DNA of 64,000 bases. Source: Tistrella mobilis. Lineage in GTDB: Bacteria; Pseudomonadota; Alphaproteobacteria; Tistrellales; Tistrellaceae. The notes beneath the pieces were generated by a model, which saw only the letters and a program-made list of their open reading frames with translations, did no database searches and had not been told where the DNA came from. The position numbers and the translations under genes are program-made. The DNA lies in NCBI RefSeq assembly GCF_039634785.1, contig NZ_JBBIAB010000002.1, positions 62,001 to 126,000 on the forward strand, written 5' to 3'. Below, piece after piece: positions 33,801 through 41,282 of the stretch. Within the stretch, counting starts at the first letter, position 1; each line of letters opens with the position of its first letter.

Positions 33801-35634
33801 GCCCGCCGCGCTGCATCCGCCGAAGCCGGGTTTCGATCACCCGGCCGTCTTCATGGGTCGTCTCGAAGGGGTCGGTCAGGGCGGCGTCGTCGGCGGCGAT
33901 CAGATCGCGCAGCCGGGCCAGATCGGCTGCCGCCCCCCGGGCGCAGGCGGTTTCCACCACGCCCAGATCCTGGCCCACCGCCAGCCGGCCCGGGGCGATG
34001 CCGTGCAGATCCTCGAACCGGGTGTTCCAGGCCAGCAGTTGCAGATCGGGGCCGAAGGCGGCGATGCCGTGGTCGATGGTCTGGAACACGGCGTCCAGCA
34101 GCGCTTCGCGCTCGGCAAGCGCGGTCTTGGCCTGCATCTGCTCCGTCAGGTCGCGGCCCGATCCGCGGAAGCCGCGGAACGTGCCGGCCTCGTCGAAGAC
34201 CGGCTCGCCGTTCATCTCCACATGGCGCAGCCGGCCCGCCCCGTCATAGACGTCGTAGCAGAGATTGCGAAAGGCCTGCCGCCCGGCCAGCGCCCCGGCA
34301 TAGGCCCTGAAGCCCGGCTGCGCGGTATCCGCCACCAGTTCGCGGCGGGTGCGGCCCAGGATCTGCGCCGGATCCAGGCCGATCTTCAGCACCCCCGGCG
34401 ACATGGCGGTGAAGCGCCCGTCGGCATCGGTTTCCCAGTACCAGTCCGACGACAGCTCGGTCAGCGCCTTGAAGCGGACCTCGCGCTCGGCCAGTTCAGC
34501 GGTGCGTGCCGCCACCTGACGCTCCAGATCGGCCGCCATCCGCTGCGACGCCTGTGCCGACAGGCGCTGACGCTCCAGCCGTGCCAGATGCATCTGCAGC
34601 AGCGCCCCGAGCAGCAGCGCGATGACGCTCAGTGCCAGCGCGGTGTGGAGCGGATCAGCCAGGTTCAGCGACGCGACGAAGGGCTCGCCCGCGCCGATGG
34701 TCAACAGCCAGTCGCGGCCGAATACCCGGATCGGCAGGGTTTCGGTCAGCAACTGACTGGTGGCGAAACCGGCGCTGCGGTGAAAGGCCTCGGCCTCGGG
34801 ATCTTCGGTGACGTCGCGGATCGACAGCTCCACCGGCCTGTCGTCGCGGCGGGTCCCGGCCAGAACATCGTCGATCACCAGCGGCGCATAGGTCCAGCCG
34901 GTGGTGGCGGCCATCCGTTCGGCGATGGTGCCGAGCGGCATGCCCGGCCGATAGACCGGCAGCAGCAGCAGGAAACCGCGATCGCGGGCGCCCGTTGCCT
35001 GGACCAGGGTGATCGGCGCGGTCAGTGCCGCCTGACCGCTGATCATCGCCGCCCGCGCGGCACTGGCGCGAGAGATTTCCGAGGCGATATCCAGCCCCGC
35101 CGCACCGGCATTCGGGGCCGTGGGCTCGATATAGCGGATGATCCAGCTTTCGCCGTCATGCGCGGTCAGGCGGCGGATGGCGAAATCGGGCCGGCCGTCG
35201 GCGCGCTCACGCGCGATGAAGGCCTCTTCCTCGTCCGGGCGCAGCCGGGTGATGACCCCAAAGCCCAGCGCGCCCGGAAATTCCCGGGTGATGTCGCGGC
35301 TGCCGGCATAGGTTCTGAAGGCGGACAGCGTCATGTCGCGATCACCGCCCACCAGCAGCGCACCGCGGGCCCCCAGCAAGCCGTATTCATAGGTGTGAAT
35401 GCGGTCGACCACATGCCTCACCGTCTCGGCCACGGTCAGGCGGAACCGGTTGCCGATCACCGTCTGATTGGTCTCGTACCGCCAGACCCCGCCCAGCACC
35501 GCCGCCGCCAGCCCCAGGATCACGAGCAGGGCCGCAGCCGGATACGGCCGCACGCTGCGGCCGGGCCGGGCGGGGGCGGGTGACGGGGGCGTCTGCCGCC
35601 GGGTGGGATCTGGCTGTTCAGGGGCGTCGTTCAC
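30817..35634 (-). CDS. CHASE-PAS hybrid sensor histidine kinase with two receivers and HPt
   Basis: The protein has 1605 residues. Membrane helix 1 is at about residues 31-50, then a periplasmic CHASE sensor (RIHTYEYGLLGARGALL, later DVTEDPEAEAFHRSAG) and helix 2 at about 330-350. Four PAS-like domains follow at about 380-860. The kinase core has FLANMSHEIRTPMNG with His928, LNLAGNAVKFTERG and DTGIGM/GGSGLGLAI. An acidic insert (CEDCEDVGNESGEDCEGRSG) lies inside the ATPase domain. Receiver 1 carries Asp1243 and receiver 2 Asp1377 (FMDVQMPVMDG). The C-terminal HPt has His1532 (LGHDMISIAGNCG). All phosphorelay residues are intact. The ligand and final response regulator are unknown. The NTF2-like gene follows. 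Confidence 0.92.
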   Translation of the reverse strand: MNDAPEQPDPTRRQTPPSPAPARPGRSVRPYPAAALLVILGLAAAVLGGVWRYETNQTVIGNRFRLTVAETVRHVVDRIHTYEYGLLGARGALLVGGDRDMTLSAFRTYAGSRDITREFPGALGFGVITRLRPDEEEAFIARERADGRPDFAIRRLTAHDGESWIIRYIEPTAPNAGAAGLDIASEISRASAARAAMISGQAALTAPITLVQATGARDRGFLLLLPVYRPGMPLGTIAERMAATTGWTYAPLVIDDVLAGTRRDDRPVELSIRDVTEDPEAEAFHRSAGFATSQLLTETLPIRVFGRDWLLTIGAGEPFVASLNLADPLHTALALSVIALLLGALLQMHLARLERQRLSAQASQRMAADLERQVAARTAELAEREVRFKALTELSSDWYWETDADGRFTAMSPGVLKIGLDPAQILGRTRRELVADTAQPGFRAYAGALAGRQAFRNLCYDVYDGAGRLRHVEMNGEPVFDEAGTFRGFRGSGRDLTEQMQAKTALAEREALLDAVFQTIDHGIAAFGPDLQLLAWNTRFEDLHGIAPGRLAVGQDLGVVETACARGAAADLARLRDLIAADDAALTDPFETTHEDGRVIETRLRRMQRGGLVASCADVTEERGRAAEIVRGRDMLAGVMHASLNAIMTLEPIRDETGQIDDFRIVMANAAFVRKTGVPLDQAIGNTLKTLRSREGPELVARYAAVVDSGEPALFDHAARRDSGDRWFRVQAVRLGEGCVVTFSDVTEMRRGEAQLRESEARLQALFGTLGVGIVVTDAEGRMTMVNAATERLFGWPADRMIGQNVAMLMDPAIAAAHDGYLARQDAGATPRVLGLNRELEGRRQDGSSFPIDLSIGAFTTGQGRMFVGAITDLSVRNQAMVKLREANVQLEQQASELASLAAALERAKVMAETASQAKSDFLANMSHEIRTPMNGVMGMTQILLGTPLDDEQRGYAETVRDSAEALLVVIDDILDISKLEADRVELEHLPFDLTELLDGVAAILAPRARDKGIEIACMAEPGTGSGWLGDPTRLRQILLNLAGNAVKFTERGHVAVTVRDLGPVACEDCEDVGNESGEDCEGRSGEADRRRLLFEVRDTGIGMSAGQTAKLFHKFAQADASITRRFGGSGLGLAICRRLVELMNGTISVDSEPGQGSVFRFEVPLDRAMLPVQPVGATGLEAGLRGRRALIVDDLPLNRRVLAHHLRELGMELSEAADVAESLRLLEMAAQTGAPVDLVVTDLNLSGIDGATLGTWLRLHPRFQSVRMILAASSPPAAEAARIFDAVITKPIRRAELIAALARSFDLPPPAAPAETPPALPVVTGGRVLLVEDNTVNQVVASTILEKQGYRVAVVENGAEAIEACRADDFDLVFMDVQMPVMDGMEATRRIRTAEARGGRPRTPIVAMTANAMAGMREEYMAAGMDDFVPKPFRAEKLLAMAARWTVRKDRAAPERGTREGTGTRAEGPPRAEDATPLLDEAPMATLRGLTSAATLASMVASFESTGRQQVREVAAALSIGDQDRLRQLGHDMISIAGNCGLTALMKAGQALQAAARAGDHAATEAAATRIAAIGQPSWDLFHRRFAAPEDEVTQRVDGGHTGG

Positions 35635-36210
35635 GCGCGGAATTCCGGCTGTTGGACGGTTCTGTTTTGCAGAGTGTAGATCCGAAACGTCACGAAGTTC
35701 TTAACGGGGCGCCGGATTAAGAATACATCTCCAGGTATTCAGATTTGTGGGATGATGGCGGATATTTAGTTTCCATATATTTGAAGGAACATGAATTGAT
35801 CATGCGGGTGCGAGGATTTTTCATGCGCATGCGGGTGCCTTCCGGCGGGCTTGCATTCCGCGGCGCAGCACGATAAACCAGGATCATGCTGCAACGCGGC
35901 AGCTGACATCCGTCTTCAGGATGTGCCCCTCTTCGGAATGTAGCCTGCGACCGATGTAGACCCGGACCGGTACCGCCCGAGACTGATGCCGCCCGCCTGC
36001 CTGGCTTCCGCCCGGCCGCGGGGTCTGCTCGTGCGTCGCCGTTGTCCCTCGTCCATCGCGCCCCCGCGGCCCCCGAACCCCTCTCGCGCCCGAACCCCTC
36101 TCGCGCCCGAACCCCTCTCGCGCCCGACCCCTTCTCCCGCAAGAAAATGTCCCGACCGCGTCGCCGGCCGCCCGGCCGCTGCGGTCGCAAACCGTCCGGA
36201 GACGTCCGTC
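35635..36210. other. Long intergenic region with an AT-rich block
   Basis: 576 bp between the divergent kinase and SulP genes. The stretch 35715-35830 is AT-rich (TATTTAGTTTCCATATATTT and neighbours) and may contain promoters for either direction. The rest is GC-rich and low in complexity, with the 17-bp tandem repeat described separately. No convincing gene was seen. Confidence 0.5.
36074..36124. repeat. 17-bp tandem repeat, three units
   Basis: CGAACCCCTCTCGCGCC occurs three times head to tail (36074, 36091, 36108), with a degenerate fourth start at 36125. It lies 90 bp upstream of the SulP start, in the probable leader. Confidence 0.85.
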
Positions 36211-37719
36211 TTGACCACGCAATCCTCCCCATCCGCCGGGTCGCGCAGCCGGCTTCGCGCCGAATGGTTCGGCAATATCCGCGGCGATCTGCTGTCGGGC
36301 CTGGTCGTCGCGCTGGCGCTGATCCCCGAAGCGATCGCCTTTTCGATCATCGCCGGCGTCGACCCCAAGATCGGGCTCTATGCCTCGTTTTCCATCGCCG
36401 TCGTCACCGCGATCGCCGGTGGCCGGCCGGGCATGATCTCGGCCGCGACCGCCGCGACCGCCGTGCTGATGGGGTCTCTGGTCCGCGACCATGGGCTGGA
36501 TTATCTGCTGGCGGCCACCGTGCTCGCCGGGCTGTTGCAGATCCTGGCCGGGCTGCTCCGCTTCGACTATGTGATGCGCTTCGTGTCGAATTCGGTGATG
36601 ACCGGCTTCGTGAACGCGCTCGCCATCCTGATCTTCATGGCCCAGCTGCCGGAACTGATCGGCGTGCCCTGGATCACGTATCCGATGGTCGCGGCCGGGC
36701 TCGCCATCATCTATCTCTTCCCGCGTCTCACCCGTGCGGTGCCGTCGCCGCTGGTCTGCATCGTGGTGCTGACGGTGGTGGCGCTGTCGATGGGGCTGGA
36801 GCTGCGCACCGTGGGCGATATGGGCGAGCTGCCCTCCAGCTGGCCGGCTTTTCTGATCCCCGACGTGCCGCTGACGCTGGAAACGCTGAAGATCATCCTG
36901 CCCTATTCGGCCGGCGTCGCCGCGGTCGGCCTGCTGGAAAGCCTGATGACCGCGCGGATCGTCGACGAGATGACCGATACGAACGGCAGCCGCCGCCGGG
37001 AATGTTTCGGCCAGGGCCTGGCCAACACGGTCACCGGCTTTCTGGGCGGCATGGCCGGCTGCGCGATGATCGGCCAGTCGGTGATCAACGTGAAATCCGG
37101 CGGCCGCGGCCGGCTGTCCTGCTTCTGTGCCGGCGTGTTCCTGCTGTTCCTGATCGTGGTCACCGGCGATCTGGTGGCGCAGATCCCGATGGCGGCGCTG
37201 GTCGCGATCATGATCATGGTTTCGGTCGGCACCTTCCGCTGGTCGTCGCTGAAGGAACTGGCCACCCATCCGCGGGTGTCGAGCCTGGTGATGCTGGCGA
37301 CCGTGGTGACGGTGATCGCCACCCACAACCTGGCGATCGGGGTGGGCGTGGGCGTGCTGCTCTCGGGCCTGTTCTTCGCCTGGAAGATCTCGCGCATCGT
37401 GCGCGTGACCTCGACCTTGTCGGAAGACGGCCGCACCCGCACCTATCTGGTCGAAGGCCAGGTCTTCTTCGCCTCGGCCGAGATCTTCCAGTCCGGTTTC
37501 GACGTGAAGGAAGATCTGGAGCGGGCGGTGATCGACGTCTCCCGCGCCCATATCTGGGACATTTCCAGCGTCGCGGCGCTGGATGCCGTGGTGCTGAAAT
37601 TCCGCCGCCACGGCACCCGCGTCGACATCCTGGGCCTGAACGAGGCCAGCGCCTCGATCGTCGACCGCCTGGCGCTGCACGACAAGCCGGGTGCGGCCGG
37701 GCGGCCGGCGGGGCATTGA
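36211..37719 (+). CDS. SulP family anion transporter with STAS domain
   Basis: The protein has 502 residues from a TTG at 36211 that follows GGAG by nine bases. No upstream ATG is plausible, since the frame there is repetitive. The membrane domain begins with [20 protein letters not shown], then [20 protein letters not shown], a near-perfect SulP signature. It continues with [38 protein letters not shown] and the [20 protein letters not shown] loop. A cytoplasmic STAS domain ends the protein ([20 protein letters not shown], then [12 protein letters not shown]). SulP proteins take up sulfate, bicarbonate or similar anions; the substrate is not readable. There is no adjacent carbonic anhydrase. 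A strong hairpin follows the stop. Confidence 0.9.
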   Translation: MTTQSSPSAGSRSRLRAEWFGNIRGDLLSGLVVALALIPEAIAFSIIAGVDPKIGLYASFSIAVVTAIAGGRPGMISAATAATAVLMGSLVRDHGLDYLLAATVLAGLLQILAGLLRFDYVMRFVSNSVMTGFVNALAILIFMAQLPELIGVPWITYPMVAAGLAIIYLFPRLTRAVPSPLVCIVVLTVVALSMGLELRTVGDMGELPSSWPAFLIPDVPLTLETLKIILPYSAGVAAVGLLESLMTARIVDEMTDTNGSRRRECFGQGLANTVTGFLGGMAGCAMIGQSVINVKSGGRGRLSCFCAGVFLLFLIVVTGDLVAQIPMAALVAIMIMVSVGTFRWSSLKELATHPRVSSLVMLATVVTVIATHNLAIGVGVGVLLSGLFFAWKISRIVRVTSTLSEDGRTRTYLVEGQVFFASAEIFQSGFDVKEDLERAVIDVSRAHIWDISSVAALDAVVLKFRRHGTRVDILGLNEASASIVDRLALHDKPGAAGRPAGH

Positions 37720-37742
37720 GCCACACCGGGATCTGCCCCACA

Positions 37743-37775
37743 CCCCTCCGGTCGGGACCGTCCCGGCCGGAGGGG
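37743..37775 (+). terminator. Long GC hairpin after the SulP gene
   Basis: CCCCTCCGGTCGGGA and TCCCGGCCGGAGGGG pair over 15 positions with one wobble and a 3-base loop, 24 bp after the SulP stop. There is no clear U-tract, but the stem is very stable. Confidence 0.65.
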
Positions 37776-37930
37776 GGCATATGGCCGGGACCATCTGTCA
37801 TCGACAGCATTCGCCGGCGCGCCCTTCGGGCAGACGGCTTCGGCAGACCGGCCGGCGTCGAATGCGATGGCACCAGGGTACTGACAGCGTCTATACTTTT
37901 TCAGCACAGATACCTTGGGGGAGACGTGCC

Positions 37931-38212
37931 GTGCCTAAGGAAGCTGTCTTTACGATGAAGCTGGATGCCGAGTTGCGCGCGGCATTCATGGCCGAGGCTG
38001 CGGCAGAAGATCGCCCGGCATCGCAGGTCGTTCGCGAATTGATGCGCGACTATATCGAACGGCGTCGTCAGAGCCGTGACTACAACACCTATCTGCACCG
38101 AAAGGTTGAAGCCGGACGTGCGTCGATACGTGCCGGACAGGGCCGGCCCAATGACGAGGTCAAAGCTGATTTCGCGGCGCGTCGGGCGCGGCTGGCAGGG
38201 TCCGACGCGTGA
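37931..38212 (+). CDS. Ribbon-helix-helix antitoxin
   Basis: The protein has 93 residues from a GTG at 37931 with GGGGGAGA upstream. The N-terminal strand and helices ([20 protein letters not shown], then [20 protein letters not shown]) are a standard ribbon-helix-helix of the CopG/ParD type, which binds its own operator. The C-terminal region ([20 protein letters not shown], then [13 protein letters not shown]) is the toxin-binding tail found in ParD-like antitoxins. The next gene, a ParE toxin, starts inside its stop codon. A TATACT at 37892 is a possible -10 element. Confidence 0.85.
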   Translation: MPKEAVFTMKLDAELRAAFMAEAAAEDRPASQVVRELMRDYIERRRQSRDYNTYLHRKVEAGRASIRAGQGRPNDEVKADFAARRARLAGSDA

Positions 38213-38511
38213 TCGTGCTCTGGACGCCCGAGGCGGAGCAGGACCGGGCATCGATCTGGGAGTACATCGCGACGGGCGACCCGGATGCCGCCCGACGTCT
38301 CGACGAACTGTTCGACCGTGCGGCAGATCACCTGACAGCATATCCCGAAATGGGCAAAGCCGGCCTCATCCCCGGTACGCGTGAGTTGATCCCACATGAA
38401 AGCTATCGCCTGATCTACGAGATCCACGGCGGCGCCGTCTGGATCATCGCCCTGGTGCACACCTCTCGCCAATGGCCCCCGCTGATCACCCCGCCCCGAA
38501 CCGATCGATGA
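38209..38511 (+). CDS. RelE/ParE family toxin
   Basis: The protein has 100 residues. VLWTPEAEQDRASIWEYIAT, then ARRLDELFDRAADHLTAYPE, then GTRELIPHESYRLIYEIHGG and IIALVHTSRQWPP follow the ParE/RelE fold exactly: two N-terminal helices, then an antiparallel sheet ending in the VHTRRxWP motif. ParE members poison gyrase and RelE members cleave mRNA at the ribosome; sequence alone does not decide. Here HTSRQWPP replaces the more common HTARRWP. It overlaps the antitoxin by 4 bp and lies directly upstream of the CRISPR leader. Confidence 0.88.
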   Translation: MIVLWTPEAEQDRASIWEYIATGDPDAARRLDELFDRAADHLTAYPEMGKAGLIPGTRELIPHESYRLIYEIHGGAVWIIALVHTSRQWPPLITPPRTDR

Positions 38512-38601
38512 TCGTCACCCCGGTGCCGGGGAAGCGGTCCATCATGGTCAGAGGGCGGTTGCCTTCGCCCTGGTCGAAGCGGGTACCGCCTCCGCAGACC
38601 C
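38486..38601 (-). pseudogene. Possible C-terminal gene remnant
   Basis: Read leftwards, one frame gives CGGGTRFDQGEGNRPLTMMD followed by RFPGTGVTIIDRFGAG and a stop at 38486-38488. It looks like a real protein C-terminus rather than a random frame, but the frame degrades upstream towards the AT-rich leader and has no start. It may be what is left of a gene displaced by the CRISPR array or the toxin-antitoxin pair. I do not recognise the protein. Confidence 0.3.
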
Positions 38602-38801
38602 TCCGCAAATCTGTCCCGCCTCGCCCGCGAACCCCAAGCTCCCGTAAAAATCCCGGGAGGTTCGCGGAAAAAATTATCCCTGTTTTTCAATTGGTTAAAT
38701 TTCACAATTTATTCATGTTCATACTATAGAATGACTTCCAGAAGATGTTCGCGCGGATCGCCTTTTTCCGGCCCCCGATTCAGGATATTAAGAGGGGGTG
38801 A
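38602..38801 (+). promoter_or_regulatory. CRISPR leader
   Basis: The bases before the first repeat are AT-rich, unlike the surroundings, especially 38660-38735. A promoter is plausible (TTCACA at 38701, 18-base spacer, TATAGA at 38725), reading into the array. TTTCAATTGGTTA at 38685-38697 is one mismatch from an IHF-site consensus. The leader assignment agrees with the repeat decay at the far end of the array. Confidence 0.65.
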
Positions 38802-41224
38802 GTCGCACCCTTGCGGGTGCGTGGATTGAAACTCGGAGAACTGGGGGAAGATCCTCCTCCTCCTGGGTCGCACCCTTGCGGGTGCGTGGATTGAAACGCG
38901 GCTGGCTGCCGGATCTTCGGGAGTGCGCCGCGTCGCACCCTTGCGGGTGCGTGGATTGAAACAACGATATGGCCATGGAGGCGGCGCGCCGCGCCGAGTC
39001 GCACCCTTGCGGGTGCGTGGATTGAAACCCAGGGGCTCCTCGAGGGCGGGCGGCATCACCGCGAGTCGCACCCTTGCGGGTGCGTGGATTGAAACCGCAG
39101 CCCACTCGCTGACCAGCGTGTCCGGATCGTCGCACCCTTGCGGGTGCGTGGATTGAAACAGCATGGTGTGATTGCGTACCAGCTGTGCCGGCGGGTCGCA
39201 CCCTTGCGGGTGCGTGGATTGAAACAGGCGTAATAGACAATGTCAGTCACCATGATTGGTCGCACCCTTGCGGGTGCGTGGATTGAAACCATTTCCTCTT
39301 TGGTAAGAGCATATTCGACTGGTGTCGCACCCTTGCGGGTGCGTGGATTGAAACTCCGGGTCGACCCACTCCCACCTGGGCGGGATGTCGCACCCTTGCG
39401 GGTGCGTGGATTGAAACCGTGATGGGGAGATTAACGATATCGTTAGTCTTAGTCGCACCCTTGCGGGTGCGTGGATTGAAACGCGGACGGTCAGATCGTG
39501 GCTGTCCGCAGGGACAGTCGCACCCTTGCGGGTGCGTGGATTGAAACGCGGCAGCCTCGCGGTCGCGGATCAGCGCCTCGAGTCGCACCCTTGCGGGTGC
39601 GTGGATTGAAACTCCACGTCCTTGCCATCATACAGAATATGATGGGTCGCACCCTTGCGGGTGCGTGGATTGAAACGCGGCAGCCTCGCGGTCGCGGATC
39701 AGCGCCTCGAGTCGCACCCTTGCGGGTGCGTGGATTGAAACGGTGGCTGACGCCCCGTATCGGCCCACTCGCAGGGTCGCACCCTTGCGGGTGCGTGGAT
39801 TGAAACACAGTACGCAGCCGCATTTTCCGCCGGCGAAATGTCGCACCCTTGCGGGTGCGTGGATTGAAACTTTGGATGCACCATCGACCGCATCGGGGCC
39901 AATGGTCGCACCCTTGCGGGTGCGTGGATTGAAACCGCTGGGACCTCGCCTACGCGGAGATGTGGTGGGTCGCACCCTTGCGGGTGCGTGGATTGAAACC
40001 GCAAGTCCTGGTCATCGCCCAAGAAAGACGGCTGTCGCACCCTTGCGGGTGCGTGGATTGAAACTGCCAGTCGGGCGCCTCGCCGGTTGTCGACCAGGTC
40101 GCACCCTTGCGGGTGCGTGGATTGAAACGTGACACCGCGATTGACCTGGCCCGCATCCTTGCGTCGCACCCTTGCGGGTGCGTGGATTGAAACCAGGCTA
40201 CGCACAATGAGCTGGACCGTCTCCCGCGTCGCACCCTTGCGGGTGCGTGGATTGAAACTGGTCATTGTGCGGCCCCCGATTGAGCCGGACGGTCGCACCC
40301 TTGCGGGTGCGTGGATTGAAACCTGAAGGATCTGGCGGACAAGGTGCGCCGCGGCCGTCGCACCCTTGCGGGTGCGTGGATTGAAACTTGGTCACCATGG
40401 CGCGGCTGACACCCCGCCGAGTCGCACCCTTGCGGGTGCGTGGATTGAAACCGCGCCGCCGCCGCCATGGCCATATCGTTGAAAGTCGCACCCTTGCGGG
40501 TGCGTGGATTGAAACCAGAAGCCCACGACGGCCGGGTTATTGGCAGCCAGTCGCACCCTTGCGGGTGCGTGGATTGAAACGGTCGAGGTGCGCGACGCCC
40601 TCGCGACCAGTCCGGTCGCACCCTTGCGGGTGCGTGGATTGAAACGCTGAACTCGATACAGAGGCAGTGATCGAGGATGTCGCACCCTTGCGGGTGCGTG
40701 GATTGAAACAGCCGGGTCTGGTCCGTGGTGGACGGCGCCATCGGTCGCACCCTTGCGGGTGCGTGGATTGAAACACAAGGATCCCGAGACCGGCCAGAGG
40801 CGTCCGCGGTCGCACCCTTGCGGGTGCGTGGATTGAAACGGCGGTGGTGACCGGTGAGGCGCAGGCGCGGGCGGTCGCACCCTTGCGGGTGCGTGGATTG
40901 AAACACCTGGCTCACCCGCCGCCGCCCGGTGAACCAGCGTCGCACCCTTGCGGGTGCGTGGATTGAAACCGTCGGGCTGGAGGACGGCGCTGTGTCGGAT
41001 TAGTCGCACCCTTGCGGGTGCGTGGATTGAAACCCCTCCGCATCGCGGAGCTGGGCGTCGGGCTGGTCGCACCCTTGCGGGTGCGTGGATTGAAACCTCC
41101 CCGTGCCCCGCCACGGCTGCGCGGGCCTGGTCGCACCCTTGCGGGTGCGTGGATTGAAACTTGTCGTACATCGGAATGATGGCAAAGGGCTTAGTCGCAC
41201 CCTCACGGGTGCGTGGATTGAACC
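38802..41224 (+). CRISPR. CRISPR array, 38 repeats, subtype I-C-like repeat
   Basis: There are 38 copies of a 31-bp repeat: GTCGCACCC, loop TTGC, GGGTGCG, then TGGATTGAAAC. The first 37 are identical. The 38th (41194-41224) has CACG in the loop region and ends in TGAACC. A badly decayed copy follows from 41258 and reaches the malQ stop. Spacers are 32-36 bp. The 7-bp stem and the GTGGATTGAAAC 3' handle are those of subtype I-C repeats. Decay at the right end puts the leader on the left. Spacers 12 and 14 (39548-39581 and 39677-39710) are identical. Spacers 3 and 26 are partial reverse complements. No cas gene lies in the window, so Cas proteins must come from elsewhere if the array is active. 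Confidence 0.98.
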
Positions 41225-41282
41225 GAACCGACACGAGCGCCCTGTCGCCGGCCGCCTGTCGCACCCCGACAGGTGCACCGAA

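Noticed and set aside
32293-35583. A 1096-codon frame antisense to the histidine kinase
   Set aside because: The kinase strand has all conserved motifs. The antisense product is a composition artefact.
35717-36232. A frame in the gap between the histidine kinase and SulP genes
   Set aside because: The product is Arg/Gly low-complexity and includes the 17-bp tandem repeat. There is no ribosome binding site.
40197-40291. Spacers 22 and 23 share CGCACAATGA in opposite orientation
   Set aside because: Ten bases only, with no extension on either side; within chance expectation.
40970-41065. Spacers 34 and 35 share CGTCGGGCTG, suggesting adjacent protospacers
   Set aside because: A 10-base match among 38 GC-rich spacers is expected by chance, and the implied flank (GGG) is not the TTC seen for spacer 3.
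38833-41257. Self-targeting spacers within the window
   Set aside because: I compared spacers by eye with the rest of the window and found no convincing match. A full genome search would be needed to exclude it.
38724-41264. Open frames through the CRISPR array giving repeated FQSTHPQGCD or SIHAPARVR peptides
   Set aside because: They are translations of the 31-bp repeat, which preserves open frames by chance. There is no start or ribosome binding site, and the array structure explains them.
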